Shown here: piece by piece, positions 1-5,221 of the stretch
How positions within the stretch are numbered: the stretch's first letter is position 1
Layout of the letters: each line of letters begins with the position of its first letter
NCBI GenBank assembly: GCA_027458945.1
Contig: DAIDOU010000278.1
Location: 1 to 5,232, forward strand
Length of the DNA: 5,232 nucleotides
Source: Acidobacteriota bacterium
Lineage (GTDB): Bacteria > Acidobacteriota > Thermoanaerobaculia > Thermoanaerobaculales > Thermoanaerobaculaceae
Direction: 5' to 3'
Notes under the pieces: generated by a model
Databases searched by the model: none
What the model was told of the DNA's origin: nothing
What the model saw: the letters and a program-made list of their open reading frames with translations, nothing else
Made by a program: the position numbers and the translations under genes

Positions 1-156
1 CCCAACGGCACCAAGATGAAGAACCCCACCCACGGCGCCGCCGTGGTCGGGGACACCGTCGGCGATCCCTTCAAGGACACCGCCGGCCCCTCCCTCCACG
101 TCCTCATCAAGCTCCTCTCCACCATCACCCTCGTCCTCGCCCCGCTGTTCATCTGA
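1..156 (+). CDS. hppA: Membrane-bound ion-pumping pyrophosphatase, C-terminal end (partial)
   Basis: Only the last 51 codons and the TGA stop are present; the gene begins upstream of the window. The family hydrolyses pyrophosphate in the cytoplasm and uses the energy to pump H+ or Na+ across the membrane. The visible piece contains the strongly conserved GDTVGDPFKDTAGPS block (residues 17-31 of the fragment). Its aspartates D18, D22 and D26 and lysine K25 belong to the family's Mg-pyrophosphate binding site. A final hydrophobic helix follows (about residues 32-51, ending LAPLFI), which is the normal C-terminus of this family, so the 3' end is intact. The residues that decide potassium dependence or ion specificity lie outside the window, so the subtype cannot be called. 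A strong hairpin follows the stop codon, so the gene ends its transcription unit here. Confidence 0.95.
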   Translation, partial: PNGTKMKNPTHGAAVVGDTVGDPFKDTAGPSLHVLIKLLSTITLVLAPLFI

Positions 157-180
157 GGACGAGTTCCGAGCTCTTCGCGA

Positions 181-207
181 CGACCCCGCCGGCCTCCGGC
201 GGGGTCG
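181..207 (+). terminator. Rho-independent-type terminator after hppA
   Basis: A perfect 12-bp stem (CGACCCCGCCGG, 181-192, paired with 196-207) closes a 3-nt loop (CCT). It lies 25 nt after the hppA stop and is followed by a short T-rich stretch, TTGTT. The T-tract is weak, but position and stem stability fit termination of hppA. The same 12-bp stem recurs at 1895-1921 at the end of another operon. Confidence 0.8.
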
Positions 208-253
208 TTGTTCGCGGGGGGCGGTCGCTTGAGGCGAGGTGTAGCATCGATCG

Positions 254-694
254 ATGGCCAGCGAGCGCACGGCGACGGTCGCACGGGTTGGGGCGGCGCT
301 CCTCGCCGCAGCGGTCCCGTGCGGGTGCGCCGGGGCGCGGGAGGCAAGCGTGCCGGCTGCGAGCGGGGCAAGCGCCGTCCGTCTCGAGGCGCGCGACAGC
401 GGGCGCCGCGTTGAGTTGCGCGTCGGGCAGCGGTTCAGCGTCGCGCTGCGCGCCAACGACTCGACCGGCTACTCGTGGGAGGTCGTCTCCTCCGGCGAGC
501 CGGTGGTCCGGATCGAGGGCGAGCCGGCGTTCGTCGCGGACAGCCACATGGCGGGCGCCGGAGGGACGCTCACGTACGGGTTCCGCGCCGAGCAGGCCGG
601 CGAGGCCGTCCTGCGCCTCGTCTACGGGCGCCCGTGGGAGAAGGACGCGAAGCCGACCGCCACCTTCACGCTTACCGTCGTCGTGACGAAGTAG
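254..694 (+). CDS. Exported chagasin-family (MEROPS I42) cysteine peptidase inhibitor
   Basis: This 146-residue protein carries all three chagasin signatures in the expected order. They are an NxTTGYxW-type loop (NDSTGYSW, residues 68-75), a GxGG loop (GAGG, 101-104) and an RPW loop (126-128). In this family the three loops insert into the active-site cleft of papain-like (C1) peptidases and block it reversibly. Residues 1-22 look like a signal peptide with a short hydrophobic core (about 12-22), followed by C23-G-C25. A lipoprotein anchor is possible, but neither cysteine sits in a good lipobox. The inhibitor domain covers about residues 40-145, the usual size. The ATG at 254 is the first possible start after an in-frame TAG at 242; the Shine-Dalgarno is only a distant GAGG (236-239), and I see no clear promoter. 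The gene converges on a papain-family protease gene, a likely but unproven target. Confidence 0.88.
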   Translation: MASERTATVARVGAALLAAAVPCGCAGAREASVPAASGASAVRLEARDSGRRVELRVGQRFSVALRANDSTGYSWEVVSSGEPVVRIEGEPAFVADSHMAGAGGTLTYGFRAEQAGEAVLRLVYGRPWEKDAKPTATFTLTVVVTK

Positions 695-711
695 ACGGGT
701 CGGCTGAAGAA

Positions 712-737
712 GGCCCCCGCTCCGGAGAGCGGGGGCC
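712..737. terminator. Shared bidirectional terminator between inhibitor and protease genes
   Basis: An 11-bp perfect stem (GGCCCCCGCTC, 712-722, pairing with 727-737) with a CGGA loop lies in the 87-bp gap between two convergent stop codons. On the minus strand the stem is followed by TTCTTC, a passable U-tract, so it best serves the protease gene. On the plus strand there is no T-run, so it is probably weaker for the inhibitor gene. Confidence 0.75.
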
Positions 738-781
738 CGAGCAAGGTGGAACGCGGTCGTGCGACCGGAGCCGCTCCGACC

Positions 782-1798
782 TCAGAACGTCGCCCAGGCG
801 GCCCCTTCGCCGACCCGGCACGACCCGTACGTGATCCACATGTAGCCCTGAATGCCCCAGCCGGTGCCCCACGAGTTCTTGAGCAGCCAGGCGCCCTTGC
901 TGTCGTCCCAGCCGACGAGCTGGATCTGGTGGTTGGTGTAACGGTACGTCTTGGTGTTGTTGTAGACGCCGCCGGTGTACGCCTGGAACGTGCGGTCGAC
1001 GTAGACGTACGCGGTGACCGCGCCGTACTGGTCGATCGCACTCTTGATCGCGCCCACCGTCGGGATCGTCGTGTCGCTGGTCAGGTAGTCCCAGCCGGAG
1101 AGGTGCCACCACGTCGGACTCGAGCAGTACGTGCAGGTGGCGTCCGTCGCGGTGTACTCGAAGCACGCCTCCGGCAGCGCGCCCGGGTTGGCCCCGGTCA
1201 AGAACGCGAGGGCGTTGTTGCCGCCGGAGCAGCTATACCCGTACGGGTTGCACGAGAGCACGTACTGCTCGGACATGTCGGGATCCGAGGCGCTGGCGGT
1301 AATGGCGTTGCCGCTGACGACTCCGACAGGGGCCCCGTTATGTTTCAGCACCGCGGTCTCGGCCTCGTCGATCGTGCCGAACGCCCAGCAGCTGCCGCAG
1401 CTCCCCTGGTCCTTCGGCGGGGTGAAGAGGCCGATATAGTAGGAGAGCAGGCCAGTCGGCGGCGTGGGCGTCGGCGTCGGCTTCACCGGCTTCGCCATCG
1501 CCGAGACCGAGCGCACGGCCGGCTCCTGCAGGATCTGGTCGGGGGGCAGCAGCTCGACGCGACGGCCACACAACTGGTTGAGGTCGTAGCGCAGCGCCGG
1601 GTTGACCCCGACCGTGAACGTCCACCCGTTGGCCTTGATCTCGGCCCGCATCGCCGCGATCTCGTTCGCGAGCGCCGCCGAGTGCAGGTCCACGAGCCCT
1701 TCCTTGTCGAGCGGCAGCGTCACGCTGCGCTGCTGCGCCGGCGCCGGAAGCGCGCATAGCACGAGCACGATGCCGATCACGATCGCGACCCTTCGCAT
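782..1798 (-). CDS. Secreted papain-family (C1A) cysteine protease precursor
   Basis: This 338-residue preproprotein has the full papain catalytic set. KDQGSCGSCWAF holds oxyanion Gln131 and nucleophile Cys137, NHQIQLVGW holds His290, and LKNSWGTGWG holds Asn308. A C-S-G-G motif at 190-193 matches the conserved GCxGG disulfide loop. Residues 1-21 form a signal peptide ending APA|QQ, so the product is exported. A propeptide-like region follows; residues 57-78 (NGWTFTVGVN...LCG) resemble the short cathepsin-B-type propeptide. A Pro/Thr linker (103-116, with PTPTPTPP) then leads into the catalytic domain. The usual DWR motif at the mature N-terminus is not seen. I chose the ATG at 1798 because AGGAGG lies 5 nt upstream (1809-1804); a GTG at 1804 overlaps that site and would add two residues. 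The adjacent convergent gene encodes a chagasin-type inhibitor. Substrate and final location cannot be read from the sequence. Confidence 0.93.
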   Translation of the reverse strand: MRRVAIVIGIVLVLCALPAPAQQRSVTLPLDKEGLVDLHSAALANEIAAMRAEIKANGWTFTVGVNPALRYDLNQLCGRRVELLPPDQILQEPAVRSVSAMAKPVKPTPTPTPPTGLLSYYIGLFTPPKDQGSCGSCWAFGTIDEAETAVLKHNGAPVGVVSGNAITASASDPDMSEQYVLSCNPYGYSCSGGNNALAFLTGANPGALPEACFEYTATDATCTYCSSPTWWHLSGWDYLTSDTTIPTVGAIKSAIDQYGAVTAYVYVDRTFQAYTGGVYNNTKTYRYTNHQIQLVGWDDSKGAWLLKNSWGTGWGIQGYMWITYGSCRVGEGAAWATF

Positions 1799-1803
1799 GG
1801 CCA

Positions 1804-1809
1804 CCTCCT
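1804..1809 (-). promoter_or_regulatory. Ribosome binding site deciding the protease start
   Basis: On the minus strand AGGAGG (1809-1804) sits 5 nt before the ATG at 1798. This favours that ATG over the in-frame GTG at 1804, which overlaps the site itself. Confidence 0.8.
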
Positions 1810-1830
1810 CGTCCCCTTGGTTTTGACCCC

Positions 1831-1858
1831 ACTATAGGAGTGCAAGCTCGCGTGTCAA
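1831..1858 (-). promoter_or_regulatory. Sigma-70-type promoter of the protease gene
   Basis: Read on the minus strand, a perfect -35 box TTGACA (1858-1853) is followed by a 16-nt spacer and a TATAGT -10 box (1836-1831, 5 of 6 matches to TATAAT). Transcription would start near 1824, leaving a leader of about 26 nt with the AGGAGG site. This is by far the best promoter match in the window and stands out against the GC-rich background. It implies that housekeeping sigma drives the protease, not the nearby ECF factor. Confidence 0.75.
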
Positions 1859-1894
1859 GCGGGCGGAGTCGGGGGGGCGCGGCCGGGCACGAAA

Positions 1895-1921
1895 CGACCC
1901 CGCCGGGGTCCGGCGGGGTCG
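1895..1921 (-). terminator. Terminator of the sigma / anti-sigma / membrane protein operon
   Basis: A perfect 12-bp stem (1895-1906 with 1910-1921) closes a 3-nt loop, 31 nt past the last stop codon of the minus-strand operon. Read on the minus strand it is followed by TTTC, so it is oriented to stop this operon before the protease promoter. The stem sequence is identical to the one at 181-207; only the loop differs. Confidence 0.78.
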
Positions 1922-1952
1922 AGGTCGGCCGACCGTCGCAGCGGCGCGGCGC

Positions 1953-2534
1953 TCAGTACTCCTTCGGCGAACCGCCCGAGGCCGCGTCGGAGGCGGCCTG
2001 CAGCCGCCGCTTCTCGCGGAAGTGCGCGAACACCATGTACACGCCGGCGAGCACCAGGAGGAGCGGCCACCAGTCCTCGAGGAAGGTGAAGTCGATCGGG
2101 TAGAACTGGTTGTACAGCAGCACGGCGCCCGCGAGGAGGAGGAAGAGGCCGAAGCCGAGGCGGCTGCCCTTGGCCGTGCCGCTCGGCGCCGCGACCGGCG
2201 CCTCGACGAGGCCGAGGTTGAGTGCCTGCGCTTGGCGGTAGGCGTCGACGAAGCCGAAGAGCACGACGCCGGCGACCAGGATGCCGAGGAACGAATGCTC
2301 GCTCAGCCAGATCGCGAGGACGAACGAGAAGAAGACGGCCGCCGCGCGCTGGTAGAGGCCGAGGTAGAGGTGGCCGAGGCCGGGGAAGCACGAGAGCACG
2401 ACGGCCAGGCCGGGGGAGCGCCGGATCGGTGCCGGGGCCGGCGCCACGGGCATCGGCGGCGGTGCGGGGAGCGCCACGGGGGCGACCGGGGCCGCGTCCG
2501 TCTGTGCCTGTTGGGTGGTTTCCTGTCCGTTCAT
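1953..2534 (-). CDS. Multi-pass membrane protein with LiaF-like (DUF5668-type) C-terminal region
   Basis: This 193-residue protein is the last gene of the sigma operon. The N-terminal 40 residues are a Pro/Ala-rich hydrophilic tail (about 15-36). A SPGLAVVLSCFPGLGHLYLG segment (40-59) follows, recalling TM2-like small membrane proteins, with hydrophobic helices at about 65-77 and 81-96. After a linker, residues 126-141 and 155-170 form two more helices around FxLxDWWPLLLVLAG, the pattern of the LiaI/LiaF-like transmembrane region (DUF5668). A charged tail (172-178) suggests a cytoplasmic C-terminus. The ATG at 2534 has GGGAGG 6 nt upstream and overlaps the anti-sigma stop codon by 4 bp (ATGA), so translation is probably coupled. 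Relatives of such proteins occur in envelope-stress modules; a sensing or regulatory partner role here is inference. I cannot assign a specific function. Confidence 0.82.
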   Translation of the reverse strand: MNGQETTQQAQTDAAPVAPVALPAPPPMPVAPAPAPIRRSPGLAVVLSCFPGLGHLYLGLYQRAAAVFFSFVLAIWLSEHSFLGILVAGVVLFGFVDAYRQAQALNLGLVEAPVAAPSGTAKGSRLGFGLFLLLAGAVLLYNQFYPIDFTFLEDWWPLLLVLAGVYMVFAHFREKRRLQAASDAASGGSPKEY

Positions 2535-3295
2535 GACCGTCCTCCCTTTCCACTCTCTACAACGTGCGCGCCGCCCTTGGGGTTCTCGCGACCGCCGACG
2601 AGCGAGCGCACGGCGTTCCAGGCCTCGACTGCGTGGCTGCGCGCCCATCCTTCGGCGGCGGCGAACGACCGCGCCAGGCGCTCGGAGTAGCTCGAGACCC
2701 GGTTTTGCACCACGGCGCGAGCGTACACGGCCGCGCGGTCCATCCCCTCGCTCGAGGCGCGCGCCACCTGGGCGGGGTTGGAGACGAGGAACACCGTCAG
2801 CGCCGCGAGCAGGTAGGCGGCGGCGGTGGCGAGGCGGAGGTCGAAGCCGCCGAAGCGCTGCCGCCGCGCCTGCAGCCGCTGCCGCGGCGGCAGCGCGAGC
2901 GCCGCGCGCAGCCGGCCGCCTGCCAGGGTCGCGCCACCGGTCTCGCGCAGCGTCGCGAACGCCTCCCACGCCGCCCGGCACGAGGGGCACTCGTGCAGGT
3001 GCTCCATCAACGCGCCGCGCTCGGGCTCGGTGATCTCGCCGTCGAGCGCCGCGCCGAGCGATTCGACCGCGCGCTCGCACGCCGGCGCCAGGCGGGGCAG
3101 CGCCTTGAGGCGCCGCACCAGCGACTCGGGGGCCCGCACCGCCTGCACGACCGCCCCGCCGTCCGCCATCCCGCGCGCCCGGCCGACCGCCGCCTGACAT
3201 GCGGCACAACCGGCCAGGTGCGCGGCGAGGTTGTCCGGCAGTTGGCCGGCGACCGCCGCGTCGAGGCGATCGAGGAGGTCGTCGCAGCGGCTCAC
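2531..3295 (-). CDS. Membrane anti-sigma factor with two zinc-finger (ZAS/zf-HC2) motifs
   Basis: This 254-residue protein is encoded directly after the ECF sigma factor; its GTG start overlaps the sigma stop codon by 4 bp (GTGA). The N-terminus has a typical zf-HC2 anti-sigma domain with His26-x3-Cys30-x2-Cys33. A second motif of the same spacing lies at His99-x3-Cys103-x2-Cys106 and is also preceded by the helical CE...LDGE pattern (C73 onward), so the domain looks duplicated. One transmembrane helix lies at about 153-171, followed by an 83-residue C-terminal segment on the far side of the membrane. Family members bind and hold their sigma factor at the membrane until a signal, often envelope or redox stress, releases it. 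That the cognate partner is the adjacent sigma factor is inferred from gene order. Which of the two ZAS domains binds sigma cannot be told from the sequence. Confidence 0.88.
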   Translation of the reverse strand: MSRCDDLLDRLDAAVAGQLPDNLAAHLAGCAACQAAVGRARGMADGGAVVQAVRAPESLVRRLKALPRLAPACERAVESLGAALDGEITEPERGALMEHLHECPSCRAAWEAFATLRETGGATLAGGRLRAALALPPRQRLQARRQRFGGFDLRLATAAAYLLAALTVFLVSNPAQVARASSEGMDRAAVYARAVVQNRVSSYSERLARSFAAAEGWARSHAVEAWNAVRSLVGGRENPKGGAHVVESGKGGRS

Positions 3296-3885
3296 GGCTC
3301 GGCTCCCGCGGGTGCGACCCGCATGCGCGGGGCGAGCTGCACCGCCACCGCGGCGGCGAGTTCGCGCCGCGCCCGGTTCAGGCGCGACTTGACGGTCCCG
3401 ATCGGCAGCGAGAGCTCCTCGGCGAGCTCGTCGTAGCTCCAGTCGGCGAAATCGCGGAGCATGATCAGCTGCGCCAGCTCCTCGGGGAGGCGCTCGAGCC
3501 CGGCCCGCGCCATCTCCAGGCGCTGGTGGCGCACGGCGCGGGTGTGGGGGTCCTCACCGCCGGGCAGCGTCTCGAGGAACTCGGGGTCGACCCACGTCGC
3601 CCGGCGCTGCTCGCGGGAGCGGCGGTAGGCGTCGACGAAAAGGTTGTGGGCGACGCGGTACGCCCAGGCGCGGAACGAGGAGGTGTCGGCGGTGTAGCGG
3701 TGCAGGTTCTGCCAGAGCTTGAGGAAGACCTCCTGCGTCAGGTCCTCCGCCTCGCCGCGGTGGCGCGTGAACGAGACCGCCATGCGAAAGATGTCGTCGG
3801 CGGTGGCGTCCACGAGCGCCTCCCAGGCGCGCTCGTCGCCCGCCCGGCAACGCTCCACGACGTTCTCGAGGGCCTCGTCTCTCAT
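3292..3885 (-). CDS. ECF-subfamily RNA polymerase sigma factor (RpoE-like)
   Basis: This 197-residue protein has the two-domain ECF layout. Sigma region 2 covers about 22-90, including EDLTQEVFLKLWQNL (47-61, core polymerase binding) and FRAWAYRVAHNLFVDAYRR (71-89, -10 recognition and melting). Region 4 covers about 128-176 (LPEELAQLIMLRDF then YDELAEELSLPIGTVKSRLNRAR), the helix-turn-helix for -35 recognition. There is no region 1 or 3, and length is normal for the group. The start is the ATG at 3885 (MRDEALENVV); the only upstream purine stretch (GGTGAG) abuts the ATG, so the ribosome site is poor and the start is less certain than its neighbours. The stop codon overlaps the anti-sigma GTG start. 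It is the first gene of a three-gene coupled operon and may regulate its own transcription, but the promoter is not clear. Confidence 0.93.
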   Translation of the reverse strand: MRDEALENVVERCRAGDERAWEALVDATADDIFRMAVSFTRHRGEAEDLTQEVFLKLWQNLHRYTADTSSFRAWAYRVAHNLFVDAYRRSREQRRATWVDPEFLETLPGGEDPHTRAVRHQRLEMARAGLERLPEELAQLIMLRDFADWSYDELAEELSLPIGTVKSRLNRARRELAAAVAVQLAPRMRVAPAGAEP

Positions 3886-3954
3886 CTCACCGTGTTCAAC
3901 GCAAAACCCGACCTCGCGGTTCTCGCCCAGCCCGGGCCGAAGGTAGCAGATGTG

Positions 3955-3980
3955 GGCGCTGGGGGCCAGAGGAAGTTTCC
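3955..3980 (-). promoter_or_regulatory. Weak candidate ECF-type promoter for the sigma operon
   Basis: On the minus strand GGAAAC (3980-3975, followed by TT) is followed after 16 nt by CGCC (3958-3955). ECF promoters commonly read GGAAC-N16/17-CGTC, so this is a partial match. It sits about 70 nt before the sigma start codon and would suit autoregulation. A single imperfect match in GC-rich DNA is weak evidence. Confidence 0.25.
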
Positions 3981-3982
3981 TC
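3969..3982. promoter_or_regulatory. 14-bp inverted repeat in the sigma / NifU-like divergent region
   Basis: GAGGAA (3969-3974), a GT spacer and TTCCTC (3977-3982) form a perfect inverted repeat roughly midway between the two divergent start codons (3885 and 4034). It overlaps the candidate minus-strand -35 element. It could be an operator for a dimeric regulator, but no regulator is encoded nearby, and chance is a real alternative. Confidence 0.3.
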
Positions 3983-3984
3983 CC

Positions 3985-4013
3985 TGGATGGCGGTTGCAC
4001 GACATGGCAGAAT
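3985..4013 (+). promoter_or_regulatory. Weak candidate promoter for the NifU-like gene
   Basis: CAGAAT (4008-4013, 4 of 6 -10 matches) carries an extended TGG just upstream. TGGATG (3985-3990, 3 of 6 -35 matches) stands 17 nt before it. Transcription would begin near 4020, giving a very short leader that just includes the GGGAGGAG ribosome site. The match is modest. Confidence 0.25.
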
Positions 4014-4033
4014 GGGCCGGTCGGGAGGAGCGG

Positions 4034-4273
4034 ATGGCGAACGCGGTCATGACGGTCGAACAGCAGGTGCGAGACGCTCTCGAGGAGCTGCGGCCGGCGC
4101 TGCAGATGGACGGCGGGGACGTCGAGTTGGTCGCGGTTTCCGACGGCGTGGTCACGGTGCGCCTGCTCGGCGCGTGCGGGGGGTGCCCGATGGCGACGAT
4201 GACGCTCGTCGGCTTCGTGGAGGAGCGCCTCAAGCAGCGCGTCCCCGAGGTCCGCCAGGTCGTCAACGCCTAG
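4034..4273 (+). CDS. Small NifU C-terminal-domain protein (iron-sulfur cluster scaffold/carrier)
   Basis: This 79-residue protein is a single NifU-like (Nfu) domain. The family signature is complete: LRPALQMDGGDVELV (19-33), a GVVTVRLLGACGGCP stretch (38-52) with the CxxC pair Cys48/Cys51, and a final amphipathic helix (about 57-70). Two such proteins bridge one [4Fe-4S] cluster through these cysteines and pass it to apo-proteins in the cytoplasm. The N-terminal IscU-like part of NifU and the degenerate A-type domain of NfuA are absent; short stand-alone forms like this are common. The ATG at 4034 is preferred because GGGAGGAG (4023-4030) stands just upstream; in-frame ATGs at 3950 and 4004 would add residues unlike the family, and a later ATG at 4049 lacks a site. 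It is transcribed away from the sigma operon; no other Fe-S assembly gene is visible. Confidence 0.92.
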   Translation: MANAVMTVEQQVRDALEELRPALQMDGGDVELVAVSDGVVTVRLLGACGGCPMATMTLVGFVEERLKQRVPEVRQVVNA

Positions 4274-4319
4274 CGCCAGGACGACTTTGGGCGGCGAGCT
4301 GCCGCGCGGGTGGTCCGGC

Positions 4320-4348
4320 TTGCGTGGTCGCGCCGGCCCGTGAATAAT
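4320..4348 (+). promoter_or_regulatory. Candidate promoter of the DUF4412-like gene
   Basis: TTGCGT (4320-4325, 3 of 6 -35 matches) is followed by a 17-nt spacer and AATAAT (4343-4348, 5 of 6 -10 matches), an AT-rich island in GC-rich DNA. Transcription would start near 4355, about 20 nt before the ATG at 4376 and just ahead of its GGGAGGTG ribosome site. This also argues against a start at the in-frame GTG 4310. Confidence 0.5.
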
Positions 4349-4375
4349 GACGTCGCGAAGCGAAAGGGAGGTGCC

Positions 4376-5221
4376 ATGAAGAAGCTCAGCGTGCTTTGCG
4401 TTCTCCTCGTGCTGGCGGCGGTTCCCGCGTTTGCCGGCGTCTATTACACGGCGAAGACCACGGCCGAAGGCGGGCGCGGCGCCAACATGCAGGACATGAC
4501 CGTCCAAGCGTGGGTTGCCGGCGGCAACGCCAAAGTGGAGTTCGAGCAGAGCGGCAACCCTATGATGGGCAAAGGGATGTACATGGTCACCAAGGACGGC
4601 GGCCAGACCCTCTACATGGTGAACCCCGAAGAGAAGAGCTATTACAAGTGGGACATGGACTCTCTGATGGGGATGGCGGGCGGCATGATGAAGATGATGA
4701 AGCTGACGTACACCGACGCCAAGGTCGAGAAGATCTCCGAGGAGCCGGACGGGCTCGTGGCCGGCGTGCCGACGGTCCACTACAAGTTCCGCACCAGCTA
4801 CACGATGTCGATGAGCATGATGATGATGCATAAGACGACTCGCGTCGTGAAGGTGGAGGACGTCTGGGCGGCGCCGAAGCTGGTCGAGGCCGGCCTCGGG
4901 ATCTGGCTGCGCAAGACGCCGCCGAAGACCAACAACGAGCAACTCGACGCGCTGCTCAAGGCGGAGATGGGGAAGGTCGTGGGCTTCCCGCTGAAGACCG
5001 TGACGGTCGAGACCTCGACCGACGAGAAGGGCAAGTCGGAAACCACCACCACGACGATGGAGGTCACCGAGTTGCGCATGCAGGTCGTCCCCGACTCGAC
5101 GTTCGCCATCCCCGCCGGGTACAAGGAAACGTCGATGATGGGTGGCGAGAAGGGCAAGGGCGGCGAAGAGGAAAACCCGTTCCTCAAGATGATGGGGGGG
5201 AAGCGAAAGCCGCCGCAGTAG
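4376..5221 (+). CDS. Exported methionine-rich DUF4412-like protein
   Basis: This 281-residue protein starts with a clear signal peptide (MKKLSVLCVLLVLAAVPAFA, cleavage after residue 20), so it works in the periplasm or outside the cell. The mature part reads like DUF4412, a LolA-like beta-rich family of unknown function: alternating beta strands such as VKVEDVWAAPKL, FPLKTVTVETSTDEKGKSE and a late STFAIPAGYKE ending. It is methionine-rich, with 28 Met in 281 residues by my count. They cluster in MMGKGMYM, MDSLMGMAGGMMKMMK and TMSMSMMMMHK, and in a C-terminal Gly/Lys/Glu tail with paired Met. The ATG at 4376 follows GGGAGGTG by 2 nt and begins the signal peptide; a GTG at 4310 would put a non-signal extension in front and overlap the promoter. 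The gene is not tightly linked to the NifU-like gene (102-bp gap). A metal-binding or lipid-binding role is speculation. Confidence 0.8.
   Translation: MKKLSVLCVLLVLAAVPAFAGVYYTAKTTAEGGRGANMQDMTVQAWVAGGNAKVEFEQSGNPMMGKGMYMVTKDGGQTLYMVNPEEKSYYKWDMDSLMGMAGGMMKMMKLTYTDAKVEKISEEPDGLVAGVPTVHYKFRTSYTMSMSMMMMHKTTRVVKVEDVWAAPKLVEAGLGIWLRKTPPKTNNEQLDALLKAEMGKVVGFPLKTVTVETSTDEKGKSETTTTTMEVTELRMQVVPDSTFAIPAGYKETSMMGGEKGKGGEEENPFLKMMGGKRKPPQ

Noticed and set aside
245..256. CATCGATCGATG, a 12-bp perfect palindrome covering the inhibitor start codon
   Set aside because: It is too short and loopless to form a stable hairpin, has no partner copy, and its core is a simple GATC repeat; chance is the simplest explanation.
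746..1759. Long plus-strand open frame opposite the protease gene
   Set aside because: It is an Arg/Val-rich antisense shadow of the papain gene, which has a full set of catalytic motifs on the other strand.
1953..3209. Long minus-strand open frame running through the anti-sigma gene into the membrane protein
   Set aside because: Only the part from 2534 down has protein-like composition and membrane helices; the upstream part is Arg/Ala-rich shadow translation of the anti-sigma gene in another frame.
3950..4033. Longer NifU-like protein starting at ATG 3950 or 4004
   Set aside because: The extra residues have no family resemblance and the strong GGGAGGAG ribosome site points to the ATG at 4034.
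3292..4266. Sigma factor with an N-terminal extension across the NifU-like gene
   Set aside because: The extension is antisense to the well-supported NifU domain and lacks any sigma family similarity; the ATG at 3885 gives the normal ECF length.
4291..4305. GCGGC-GAGCT-GCCGC hairpin after the NifU-like gene as a terminator
   Set aside because: The stem is only 5 bp and no T-rich tract follows it; such stems are expected by chance at this G+C content.
4807..4832. ATG-rich run that looks like a trinucleotide microsatellite
   Set aside because: It is interrupted by TCG and AGC codons and is explained by the Met/Ser cluster of the coding sequence.
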